Shown here: positions 32,704-41,031 of the stretch, one piece after another | Layout of the letters: the number at the start of each line of letters is the position of its first letter | How positions within the stretch are numbered: the stretch's first letter is position 1 | DNA from: Betaproteobacteria bacterium | GTDB lineage: Bacteria; Pseudomonadota; Gammaproteobacteria; Burkholderiales; Casimicrobiaceae | Reading direction: 5' to 3' | Length of the DNA: 64,000 nt | NCBI GenBank assembly: GCA_016716425.1 | Contig: JADJWJ010000010.1 | Location: forward strand, 109,890-173,889 | The notes under the pieces: model-generated | Databases searched by the model: none | What the model saw: only the letters and a program-made list of their open reading frames with translations | Told to the model about the DNA's origin: nothing | Program-made: the position numbers and the translations under genes

Positions 32704-34497
32704 ATGTCCGCGCCCGCCGCGCTCGCGCCCGCGCTGATCGCACGCGCCCGCGCCGACCAGGTGGCGCAGCTCTACGCGAGCTGGCACCGCACGACGACGT
32801 CGATGCTGCTGGGCGCCGCGCTGCTGTGCTTCGTGCTGTGGGGGCATGCCGCGCCGGCGTGGATCGCAGCCTGGGTGGCGCTCATCGTCGCGAACCAGGC
32901 GTGGCGCGGGCTCCTCGTGCGCGCGTGGACGCGTGCGCGTCCGGGGATCGACGCGGCGCGGCGGTGGGGGCGCTACTGGTCGGTCGGTTCCGCGCTGGCC
33001 GGCGGGCTGTGGGGACTGGCCGCGCTCGCCATGTATCCGGTGTCCCCGCCCCATCAGGCGTTGCTGATCGTCTGCGTGTTCGGCGCCGTGCTCGGCGGCC
33101 TCAACCTCACCGCGGTGTACCGGCCCGCGTTCTACGGCTTCGCGCTGCCCGCCCTGGTCCCGCTGATCGCCCGCGTCGCGATCGAAGGCGACGAGGTCCA
33201 CCTGTACACGGCGCTGGTCATGACGGTCGTGCTCGCGTTCATCCTCGCGTTCGGGCACCAGCTCAACGACGTGCTGACGCGATCGCTGGCGATGCGCTAC
33301 GAGAACGTCGACCTCATCGCGGAACTCAAGGGCAGGACGCGCGCCGCGGACGAGGCGCGCGCGGCCGCGGAAGCGGCGAACCGGACCAAGAGCCAGCTGC
33401 TCGCGGCGGCCAGCCACGATCTGCGCCAGCCGCTGCACGCGCTCGGTCTCTACATCGCCGCGCTCGCGGCCCGCGCGGGCGCCGCCGAGTGGCGGCCGCT
33501 CGTCGGCAGCGTGCAGCGCGCGGTCGCGGCGCTGGAGGAGCAGTTCGAGCAATTGCTCGACCTCTCCCGGCTGGAAGCCGGCGCGATGTCGCCGGCGCCG
33601 CGCCGCGTCGCCGTGGGGCCGCTGCTCGCGCGGATCGTCGCGGACCAGGCGCCGCACGCACAGGCGAAGGGACTCACGCTGCGCGCCGCCACCACGCGGC
33701 TCGCCGTGCGCAGCGACGCCGCGCTGCTCGAGCGCATGCTGCGCAACCTCGTCGCCAACGCGATCCGGTACACCGAGACCGGCGGCGTGCTGGTCGGCGC
33801 ACGCCGCCGCCACGGCCGCGTCGCCCTCGAGGTCGTCGACACCGGCATGGGCATCGCACCCGAGCACCGCGGGCGGATCTTCGAGGAGTTCTACCAGGTG
33901 CGCGGCGCCGGCGGCCGCCGCGCGCACGCGGGCATGGGGCTCGGTCTCGCGATCGTGCGCCGGCTGGCGGCGCTGCTCGACCACCGCGTCCACGTGGACT
34001 CACGCGTCGGCCGCGGATCGCGCTTCGCGATCTACGCGCCGCGCGCGCATCCCGACGCCGCGCGGACCGGCCGTGATCGGCGGCCGCGCCCGGCCTCCAT
34101 CGCCGGCGCGCTGGTCGGGGTGATCGACGACGACCCTGCCTCCGTCGACGCCATGGGTGCGCTGTTCGCGACGTGGGACGCCGACGTCGCCGGCGCCGCC
34201 GATGCGCCGCAGCTCCTGGCCGCGCTCGGCCGTGCCGAGCGCTATCCGGACCTCGTCGTCGCGGACCTGCGACTCGCGGACGGCGGCAGCGGGGTCGAAG
34301 CCGTGCGGACGCTGCGCGACGAACTCGGCTTCGTCGTGCCGGCGCTCTTGGTCTCCGGCGATCTCGGCGCGGCAGCCGAGCGCGACGCGCGCGCCGCGGG
34401 CCTGATGCTGCTCGGCAAGCCCGTCGTGCCGGCGGTCCTGCAGGCGCTGGCGGCCGCGCTGATCGCACGCGGCGCGTCCGAGACATCGCCGGGCTGA
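32704..34497 (+). CDS. Hybrid histidine kinase with C-terminal receiver
   Basis: This 597-residue inner-membrane kinase has about six helices in the first 190 residues and no large periplasmic domain, a coiled linker, a HisKA domain with AASHDLRQPLHAL (phospho-acceptor His), an HATPase domain (NLVANAIRYTETGG, DTGMGIAPEHRGRIF, GMGLGLAIVRRL) and a C-terminal receiver with VIDDDP and the acceptor Asp in VVADLRLADG. The HDLRQPLHAL box is typical of kinases paired with LuxR-type regulators like the one just upstream. The membrane domain suggests sensing of a lipid, quinone or membrane state. Confidence 0.93.
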   Translation: MSAPAALAPALIARARADQVAQLYASWHRTTTSMLLGAALLCFVLWGHAAPAWIAAWVALIVANQAWRGLLVRAWTRARPGIDAARRWGRYWSVGSALAGGLWGLAALAMYPVSPPHQALLIVCVFGAVLGGLNLTAVYRPAFYGFALPALVPLIARVAIEGDEVHLYTALVMTVVLAFILAFGHQLNDVLTRSLAMRYENVDLIAELKGRTRAADEARAAAEAANRTKSQLLAAASHDLRQPLHALGLYIAALAARAGAAEWRPLVGSVQRAVAALEEQFEQLLDLSRLEAGAMSPAPRRVAVGPLLARIVADQAPHAQAKGLTLRAATTRLAVRSDAALLERMLRNLVANAIRYTETGGVLVGARRRHGRVALEVVDTGMGIAPEHRGRIFEEFYQVRGAGGRRAHAGMGLGLAIVRRLAALLDHRVHVDSRVGRGSRFAIYAPRAHPDAARTGRDRRPRPASIAGALVGVIDDDPASVDAMGALFATWDADVAGAADAPQLLAALGRAERYPDLVVADLRLADGGSGVEAVRTLRDELGFVVPALLVSGDLGAAAERDARAAGLMLLGKPVVPAVLQALAAALIARGASETSPG

Positions 34498-34619
34498 CCC
34501 GCGCCGCGGCCCGCCCGCCGCGAAGAGTGGGAAAACGACGCCGCGGCGCCGCGCTCAGGCGCACGCACCCGCGAACTCGCTCTGGCGCGTGGGCGGCCGA
34601 AGCGTGGGGGCGGGCCCGG

Positions 34620-34659
34620 AAAAAACTCGGGCGGGCCGCGGCGCAAGCGGCCCGCCCGG
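34620..34659 (-). terminator. Rho-independent terminator after the DUF1501 gene
   Basis: On the minus strand a 12-bp GC stem (CGGGCGGGCCGC paired with its complement, loop of about 6-7 bases, 34628-34658) is followed by AGTTTTTT. It starts about 30 bases after the DUF1501 stop codon. Confidence 0.85.
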
Positions 34660-34690
34660 AGGCGGAGAACGACTCGAAATGCGTTGGGCG

Positions 34691-36079
34691 CTACGCCATG
34701 AAGCCCAGGTTCTTGGTCGTGAAGTTGGCGAGGTTCGGGAACACCTGGTCGATGTCCGACTGCGGCATGCCGAACCAGCCGCCCAGCGTGGACGCGACCT
34801 GGTCCACGGACGTCGACGGGATCCACGAGCCGTTGCTGCCGGCGTCGTCCGGACCCGAGCGGACCAGCTGCGGGAACGTGCCGTACATCTGGCCGCCCCT
34901 CACCGAGCCGCCGAGCACGACCTGGTGTCCGCCGTACGCGTGGTCGACGCCGTTGCCCGCGTTGCCGATGAAGGTCCGGTTGAAATCGGACAGCGTGAAC
35001 TGCACGACGTCGTTCGCGATGCCGGCGGCGACCGTGTAGTTGTAGAACGCGTTCATCGCCGGGAACAGCTGGTTGAACAGGTTCGTCTGGTTGGTGATCG
35101 TGTTCGTGTGCGTGTCGTAGCCGCCCATGCTCACGAAGAACACCTGCCGCTTGACGCCGGTCGCCGCGCGGCCCTCGATCAGCCGCGCGACCTGGCGCAG
35201 CTGCTGCGCGATGCCGGTGTTGAGCAGGTTGCCGTTGACGCGGAACGCGGTGTCGATGACCGCCGGCAGACCCGCGGTCAGGATCGGATTGGCCGTGTTG
35301 TTGGCGGTCAGCGCCTTGTCCATGACGCCCGCGCCGCCGACGACGACCTGGTTGCCCGACGCCTTCGCGGCCGCGATCAGCGACAGCAGCGCATTGTAGC
35401 GGGCCGTCGACACCGCATCGGCCGCCTGCCCCGACACCGTGACGCCGCCGTTCTGCGGCACGACCAGCGGCGCGGTCGTGGCGCCGGCCGTGTACAGCTG
35501 CGAGCCGGACACCGAGACCGCCGACGGGATCAGGGCGCCGGCATTGGCGGCGACCAGCCGGTCGGCGTAGCGCCCGCCCCAGCCGGTGCGCACCGGCTGG
35601 CCGATGACGAGGCCGTTGTGCGCGTCCTGCTGGTCCGAGTGCGAGAACAGGTTGGGCGGCCGGTACGCCGCGCCGCCGGTGCGGTACTGGTCCCGGGTCA
35701 TCGGCCGGATCAGCGTGCCGGCGTTGGCGATCACCGCCATCTTGCCCGACGTGTAGTGCGGCGCCACCGACGACATGCTCGGATGGAAGCCGTAGGTCTT
35801 GCCGTTGGACGGCGCGCTGAACTGGATCAGCTGCGCCTGCGTCAGCGCCACGTTCGACGCCGGCGTGCGGACGGCGGCGTACTCGGCGTAGTCGGTGTAC
35901 GGCACGATCATGTTGTTCGAGTCGTTGCCCCCGAACAGGAACACGCAGACCATGGCCCGGTAGGCGGGGCCGCCCTGCGCATTGGCGCTTTCGATGCCCC
36001 ACGAGCCAAGGTTGCCGACGAGGGTGCTCGCGGTGACGGCGCCCGTGGAGGTCAGGAACTTCCGGCGATTGATGTTCAT
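34691..36079 (-). CDS. Secreted DUF1501 protein
   Basis: This 462-residue protein begins MNINRRKFLTSTGAV, a twin-arginine signal (RRKFL), so it should be exported folded. The body matches DUF1501, an alkaline-phosphatase/sulfatase-like fold. VCVFLFGGNDSNNMIVPY near the start and SDFNRTFIGNAGNGVDHAYGG near the end carry conserved Asn/Asp/His residues likely to bind metal. The biochemical role of the family is unknown. It starts two bases after the end of the DUF1800 gene, and such pairs recur in many bacteria. A terminator follows. Confidence 0.88.
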   Translation of the reverse strand: MNINRRKFLTSTGAVTASTLVGNLGSWGIESANAQGGPAYRAMVCVFLFGGNDSNNMIVPYTDYAEYAAVRTPASNVALTQAQLIQFSAPSNGKTYGFHPSMSSVAPHYTSGKMAVIANAGTLIRPMTRDQYRTGGAAYRPPNLFSHSDQQDAHNGLVIGQPVRTGWGGRYADRLVAANAGALIPSAVSVSGSQLYTAGATTAPLVVPQNGGVTVSGQAADAVSTARYNALLSLIAAAKASGNQVVVGGAGVMDKALTANNTANPILTAGLPAVIDTAFRVNGNLLNTGIAQQLRQVARLIEGRAATGVKRQVFFVSMGGYDTHTNTITNQTNLFNQLFPAMNAFYNYTVAAGIANDVVQFTLSDFNRTFIGNAGNGVDHAYGGHQVVLGGSVRGGQMYGTFPQLVRSGPDDAGSNGSWIPSTSVDQVASTLGGWFGMPQSDIDQVFPNLANFTTKNLGFMA

Positions 36080-36081
36080 GA

Positions 36082-39012
36082 TTAGCGCTGCACCTGGTAG
36101 TCGTAGGACGAAGCGATCAGGTAGACGGCCATTCTGGCGCGGGCGGTCCGCTGTGCGTCCGTGATCGGACTGCTCGCCGCGACGGCGTTCACCGCCGTCA
36201 CGATCGTCGGCTCGAGCGCGGCCGGGAACTGGCCGCCAGCGAGAACCCGGTTGACCTGCGCGACCATCGCCGCCGGGTCGTCGGCCAGCGACTCGAACTG
36301 CTGCAGGAAGAGCCGCGTGCCGGTCGCCGTCGGGATCGTGGCGTCCGGCGCGTACCCGCCGTACACCAGCGCGTAGACGAGGTTCGCACGGCCCACCGCG
36401 GTCACGGTCGTGTGGATGCCGAACTCGGGGCCCAGGATCGCCGTGCCCGGAACCTTCGCGTCGGGCATGAAGTAGTTGAATACCGTCGGCGCATAGTACG
36501 GGCGCTGGCCGAGCGCGGAGGTGGCGCCCTCGAGCCGGTTGCCGTCGGTCACGCCGGACAGCGCGCGGATGAGGCCCGTCACCATCAGCACCGGCTCCTT
36601 CAGCTGGCCGTAGTCAAGCGCGGTCTTGGCCGGCCCGCGAGCCTCGGCGTCGAGGAGGATGGCCCTGACCACGGCCGCCAGGTCGCCGCGCACGCCCGAT
36701 CCGTTGTTGGCGAACACCCCTGAGATGCGGGCGACGTACAACGGCGACGGGTTGCCCGTCACCAGCCGCTGGATCAGCTGCTTGGCGACGAACGGCCCGG
36801 TGTTCGGGTGCATGAACACGTTGTGCACGGCGGCGTCGATGTCCTGCTGCGCGGTCTGACCGGCCGGAAGGACCACCGGCGTGCTCGTGTCAGGCAGCAC
36901 GGCCAGCAGCGTCTTCGCGTTCGGGTCGTGGCCGGTGGTCGCCGTGGTCGGATACGGCACCATCGGCGCGCCGTAGTAGCGGCCCTGCTTGCCGTTGGCG
37001 GGCCCCGCCGGATTCGCCGCGCTGGAGTACGTGTAGCCGGTGAACACCCGTGCGAACGACGCGATGTCGGCTTCGTCGTACGTCTCGATCGGGTTGTTGG
37101 CCGCGTCGAGCAGCAGCGTACCGTCGCTCCGCAGCTCGTACAGGCCGATCGAGAACAGCTGCTTGATCTCGCGGGCGTAGTTCTCGTTCGGGACGCGCGC
37201 GCCGGCGGGCCGGTCGTTGTTGACCATGTCGAGGTAGTTGCCCATGGCCGGGTTGTACGTGACGCGGCGCAGCAGGGTTTCGTAGTTGCCGAATGCCTCT
37301 TCGAACAGGATGTTCTGGAAGCGCGACATCACGTGTGCGTAGGCGAGGTCGGGCTCGTTGGCCGAGACCACGATGATCTGCGACAGCGCCCACGCAACGC
37401 GCTGGCGCAGCTGGTCCGGCGCGAACATCGCGTTGGTGAAGAAGTCGCGCTGGAGGCCCGCGAGCGTCAGGTGGTCGCGCGCGCAGAGCGCCTGCGGCGA
37501 GTCGGCCGGGTAGTTGCCGCCGCCCGGCATCGCCGTCGTGCAGTCGGCCGACGTGTTGAGCTGGATCCGGTTGTACTTCGCGTTCGGGTAGCCCGAGATC
37601 GGCTTCGCCATCTGGTCACTGATCCAGCCGGCGATGCCGAGCGAGTTGACGCGCGCGGCCTCGGCCTGCGACGCGCCGAACGTCGCCTGGTTGAGCAGGC
37701 GCCAGACGTTCGCGTCGGTCGTGGCGACCGCGGGCGCGGTCTGGACGACCGCCCGCTGCACCAGCGTGGTCGCCGTCTGCCCGAGCGAGTCCGTGACGAC
37801 CGCGTAGAAGTCGTAGTTGCCCGGGGTCGCCAGGGTGGCCGGAGCACTGTACGGCGACGTCGTGTCCGTGGCCAGCAGAGCGCCATTCATGTAGAACCGC
37901 ACGTTGGCCACCGTCGCGCCGGTCGCCGTCGCCGAGGCCGTGCCATTCACGTTCACCGTCGATCCCGGCGTGAGCAGCGTCCCGGGCTGGGTCGTGTTGG
38001 CCAGGTTCATCGTGATCCGCGGCAATGCGGCGCCTGGCGTACCGCCGCCTCCCGCCGGGTTCACCGTGAGCGACATCGGGGCCGAATTGGCGGTCGCGCC
38101 CGCGTTGTCCGTCGCGCGGGCCATCAATGTGTAGGTGCCCGCGGTCGTGGGGGTGAAGGTGCCGCTGTAGGGCGCCGACATGTCCGTCGACAGCAACCCG
38201 AAGCCGTTGAAGAACTCGACCTTGGTGATCGAGCCGTCGATGTCGCTTGCCGCCGCCGACAGCGTCACGGCGGTGCCCGCCGTCACGACGTTCGCCGACA
38301 ACGTCAGCGCCACGGTCGGGGCCAGGTTGCCCATGCCGGAGGTATTCGCGACCGTCACCGGGGCCGATGCCGTCTGCGCACCGACGTTGTCGGTGGCGAC
38401 GGCGGTGATCACTGCCACGGTGTTCGGCGGCGGTGTCCAGGCCAGCGTGAACGGCTCCGTGGTGTCCTGTCCGAGCAGCGTGGCGCCGTGGAAGAACTGC
38501 ACCTTGGCGATCGTGCCGTCCGGATCGCTGGCCGTGGCGATCAGGGTCGTCGAGCCGCCCTGGGGCACCAACGTCGGCGACGCGCTCAGCGATACGACCG
38601 GTGGCGCGTTGCCGGCAGGCGCGGCCGTCACCACGACCGTACTGGAACTCGTCTGCGCACCTGCGTTGTCGACGGCGACGACGCGGAACGAGTGGCTGCC
38701 CGCGCTCGGTGGCGTGTACGACAGCGTGTACGGCGGCGCGGTCCTCTGGGCGATCTGCGTCGCACCGCTGTAGAAGCGCACGAGGACGATCGTACCGTCC
38801 GCGTCCGTTGCCGTCGCGGTCAGCGTCGTCGCTGCACCCAGCACCACGTTGGTTGGCGATGCGGAGAAGGTCACGACCGGCGGCTGGTTCATGCCGAACT
38901 GCGCACCCGCGTCGAACGCGACCAGCGCTGCCGCCATCGAGAGCAGGAGACTCCCCCACCACCCGCGTGCATGCTGCCCCAACTGCCTATCCACTCTGGC
39001 TTCGCCCTGCAT
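36082..39012 (-). CDS. Secreted DUF1800 protein with four Ig-like domains
   Basis: The 976-residue protein has a signal peptide (hydrophobic LLLSMAAALVAF, cleavage near DAGAQ), four tandem Ig-like domains of about 90-95 residues (about 44-430; recurring ATATDADGTI...VRFYSGATQI and AVDNAGA patterns), then a DUF1800 domain (about 435-976; VWRLLNQATFGAS, WISDQMAKP, RVAWALSQIIV, NENYAREIKQLFSIGLY). The Ig domains suggest a cell-surface or matrix-facing arrangement. Function unknown. I used the ATG at 39012. An adjacent in-frame GTG at 39015 adds one residue. It is the first gene of a two-gene operon with DUF1501. Confidence 0.88.
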   Translation of the reverse strand: MQGEARVDRQLGQHARGWWGSLLLSMAAALVAFDAGAQFGMNQPPVVTFSASPTNVVLGAATTLTATATDADGTIVLVRFYSGATQIAQRTAPPYTLSYTPPSAGSHSFRVVAVDNAGAQTSSSTVVVTAAPAGNAPPVVSLSASPTLVPQGGSTTLIATASDPDGTIAKVQFFHGATLLGQDTTEPFTLAWTPPPNTVAVITAVATDNVGAQTASAPVTVANTSGMGNLAPTVALTLSANVVTAGTAVTLSAAASDIDGSITKVEFFNGFGLLSTDMSAPYSGTFTPTTAGTYTLMARATDNAGATANSAPMSLTVNPAGGGGTPGAALPRITMNLANTTQPGTLLTPGSTVNVNGTASATATGATVANVRFYMNGALLATDTTSPYSAPATLATPGNYDFYAVVTDSLGQTATTLVQRAVVQTAPAVATTDANVWRLLNQATFGASQAEAARVNSLGIAGWISDQMAKPISGYPNAKYNRIQLNTSADCTTAMPGGGNYPADSPQALCARDHLTLAGLQRDFFTNAMFAPDQLRQRVAWALSQIIVVSANEPDLAYAHVMSRFQNILFEEAFGNYETLLRRVTYNPAMGNYLDMVNNDRPAGARVPNENYAREIKQLFSIGLYELRSDGTLLLDAANNPIETYDEADIASFARVFTGYTYSSAANPAGPANGKQGRYYGAPMVPYPTTATTGHDPNAKTLLAVLPDTSTPVVLPAGQTAQQDIDAAVHNVFMHPNTGPFVAKQLIQRLVTGNPSPLYVARISGVFANNGSGVRGDLAAVVRAILLDAEARGPAKTALDYGQLKEPVLMVTGLIRALSGVTDGNRLEGATSALGQRPYYAPTVFNYFMPDAKVPGTAILGPEFGIHTTVTAVGRANLVYALVYGGYAPDATIPTATGTRLFLQQFESLADDPAAMVAQVNRVLAGGQFPAALEPTIVTAVNAVAASSPITDAQRTARARMAVYLIASSYDYQVQR

Positions 39013-39119
39013 CACCGGCCTCCGGACCTTGGTCGATGTTTCTCGGTGTGGGTGCGCTCTCGCCGGTGCCTGCCGGCCGCGCTGCGCTGCGGCCGCTGGA
39101 CGGAACCCCCCCGTGTGCG

Positions 39120-39330
39120 GCGATTATTCCCCAGGAAGTTTTTATTTACAAGTGATATATGCGTCTGAGGCGATAAACGGTAATCGTGGCCGCTCTTTTA
39201 TGCAGATGCCATGTGAACAAAACTATCTATGTCATTGTTTTTGTTAGCTAACGACTTGCGAATGTCATATCGAACTGTTCACTACCTGACATCTTCATGA
39301 CATATGGATGGCGACAATTCAGGCGTTTTG
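39120..39330. other. AT-rich intergenic island
   Basis: This stretch is far AT-richer than the rest of the window. It lies upstream of the DUF1800 gene, and its strand of action is probably minus. It contains the palindrome GTTAGCTAAC (39243-39252) and three copies of ATGTCAT or its complement at 39229-39235, 39262-39268 and 39297-39303. No protein is encoded. Its base composition suggests a regulatory region, possibly bound by a silencer or a dedicated activator. The remaining bases to 39464 show nothing I can name. Confidence 0.55.
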
Positions 39331-39464
39331 TCGCCGTTCGCCGGGCACCGCGCGGACACGAATCCAAGCGCCTGCCGGCGTCGGTGTGGACGACGCGCCA
39401 ATGGCCATGCTTTATGACGCTGGAATAGGTCCGACGCGCGTCCCCAGTGGGTCGTGCAGGCCAC

Positions 39465-39492
39465 AAAAAAGCCGCCGCCCGGAGGCGGCGGC
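39465..39492 (-). terminator. Rho-independent terminator after the Spy-like gene
   Basis: On the minus strand GCCGCCGCC pairs with GGCGGCGGC around a 4-base loop (39471-39492) and is followed by six T residues (39465-39470). It lies 33 bases after the Spy-like stop codon. Confidence 0.92.
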
Positions 39493-39525
39493 CTGCCCTG
39501 CGCCGAACGGTCGACGGCGAGCGCG

Positions 39526-40041
39526 TCAGCTGGCGGCGCCCGACCCGCGCGATTGCATCCGCTCCCGGAACTTCTCGCGCATCGACTGCATCCGGTCGAC
39601 TCGCGCCTTGACCGCGTCCCGGACCACCGCCTTCTGCGCCGGCGTGAATGTCGCGTAGAGCGCGAGCCACTGGTCGCGCACCTGGCGGCGCAAGGTCTGG
39701 TTGGACGCCTGCGCCGCATCGGCGATCGTCGCCACGGCGGCAAAGTCCGGCTCAGCGCGTGCGAGCTCCGCGTTCAGCGCCTCCTGCACCTTCTCCATGT
39801 TGGCGCGTCCCGTGCCGCGAGTATTCGTCGTGGCGGCCGCAGCGCTGTCCCACATCGCCTGCTGCGACGTGTTCAGGTTGAGCTGCGCCTTCACCTGCGC
39901 CAGCACACCCTCGAGGGCAAATCCCGGCCCCTGGCCATGATGGCCCGGCCCGCCGCCGGGACCCGCGAGCGCCGTGTGCGCGCCGAAGGCGAGCAGCGCG
40001 GCGGCCATCAAGCCCGGCCATTTCATGTTGGCGATCTTCAT
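39526..40041 (-). CDS. Spy/CpxP-like periplasmic protein
   Basis: This 171-residue protein has a 26-residue signal peptide (cleavage near TALAG), a Gly/His-rich segment (GPGGGPGHHGQGPG) that could bind metal, and a helical body with the LTxxQ-type repeats of the Spy/CpxP family (LNLNTSQQAMWDSAA and ATFTPAQKAVVRDAV). Spy is an ATP-independent chaperone, and relatives act in metal and envelope stress responses. The ATG at 40041 has an AAGGAAG site. It is divergent from ompR-envZ and shares an upstream region with a response-regulator box. Confidence 0.88.
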   Translation of the reverse strand: MKIANMKWPGLMAAALLAFGAHTALAGPGGGPGHHGQGPGFALEGVLAQVKAQLNLNTSQQAMWDSAAAATTNTRGTGRANMEKVQEALNAELARAEPDFAAVATIADAAQASNQTLRRQVRDQWLALYATFTPAQKAVVRDAVKARVDRMQSMREKFRERMQSRGSGAAS

Positions 40042-40199
40042 CGGTACTTCCTTTCGTAGGTCGTTTCGGGGAACCCGCCACCTCCCGCACTGCGGTCTCG
40101 CGTCGTCGGGCGGCTCGATGGTTCGAGTTGGATTGTCGCTGCCGGTTCGCCCGTTCGCCACGCCCGATTGCAACCGGACGTTGCCGGCGGTGCGGCGCC

Positions 40200-40216
40200 G
40201 TTACAATCATTTACAG
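40200..40216. promoter_or_regulatory. OmpR/CpxR-type direct-repeat box
   Basis: GTTAC-AATCA-TTTAC carries TTACA twice with an exact 10-base period (40201 and 40211). On the minus strand it reads GTAAA-N5-GTAAC, close to the CpxR box. It lies between the Spy-like gene and ompR, so the regulator may control both. Confidence 0.55.
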
Positions 40217-40260
40217 AGGACGCGCGGCACGCGCGCGCCCCGGACGTTCTAATCACTGCC

Positions 40261-41031
40261 ATGGTCGCAAGGACTGGCCCCACCAAGATACTCGTCGTCG
40301 ACGACGACGTCCGCCTGCGCGACCTGCTGACCCGTTACCTGGGCGAGCAGGGGTTCCAGGTCGCGGCGCTCCCCGATGCGCGCGACCTCGACCGCAAGCT
40401 GCAGCGCGACCCGCCGCACCTCGTCGTGCTCGACCTCATGCTGCCCGGCGAGGACGGCCTCGCGGTCTGCCGGCGGCTGCGCGGCGCGGGCGAGGCGGTA
40501 CCCATCATCATGCTCACCGCCAAGGGCGAGGACGTCGACCGCATCGTCGGCCTGGAGATGGGCGCCGACGACTACCTGGGCAAGCCGTTCAACCCGCGCG
40601 AGCTGGTCGCGCGCATCCACGCCGTGCTGCGCCGTCACGGCGAGCGCCCGGTACCCGGCGCACCCGCCGAGGAAGGCGCGATCCCGTTCGGCCCGCACGT
40701 GCTCGACCTGGCCGCGCGCACGCTCGTGCGCGACGGCCGCAGCGTGACGCTCACCACCGGCGAGTTCGCGCTGCTGCGCGTGTTCGCGCAGTATCCGCGG
40801 CAGCCGCTCGCGCGCGAGAAGCTCATGATGCTCGCGCGCGGCCGGGACCACGAGGTGTTCGACCGCGCGATCGACGTGCAGGTCTCGCGGCTGCGCAAGC
40901 TGGTCGAGCCGGACCCGGCCAATCCGCGCTACATCCAGACCGTGTGGGGCTTCGGCTACGTCTACGTACCGGACGCCGCGGACGCGGAGGGCGCCGGTCC
41001 CGGGGCCGCGCCGCGGAGCGGCAACACGTGA
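40261..41031 (+). CDS. ompR: OmpR-type response regulator
   Basis: This 256-residue regulator has a receiver domain (VDDDVRLRDLLTRYL, phospho-acceptor Asp in VVLDLMLPGEDG, Lys in GKPFNPREL) and a C-terminal winged helix ending in the OmpR-like segment IDVQVSRLRKLVEPDP and YIQTVWGFGYVYVPD. The C-terminal match is clearly OmpR rather than CpxR. Start at ATG 40261. Its stop overlaps the sensor kinase GTG (GTGA). Confidence 0.93.
   Translation: MVARTGPTKILVVDDDVRLRDLLTRYLGEQGFQVAALPDARDLDRKLQRDPPHLVVLDLMLPGEDGLAVCRRLRGAGEAVPIIMLTAKGEDVDRIVGLEMGADDYLGKPFNPRELVARIHAVLRRHGERPVPGAPAEEGAIPFGPHVLDLAARTLVRDGRSVTLTTGEFALLRVFAQYPRQPLAREKLMMLARGRDHEVFDRAIDVQVSRLRKLVEPDPANPRYIQTVWGFGYVYVPDAADAEGAGPGAAPRSGNT

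Noticed and set aside
40042..40260. A tRNA or small RNA gene in the divergent gap
   Set aside because: GGTTCGAG near 40130 looked like a T-loop, but no acceptor or anticodon stems fit around it.
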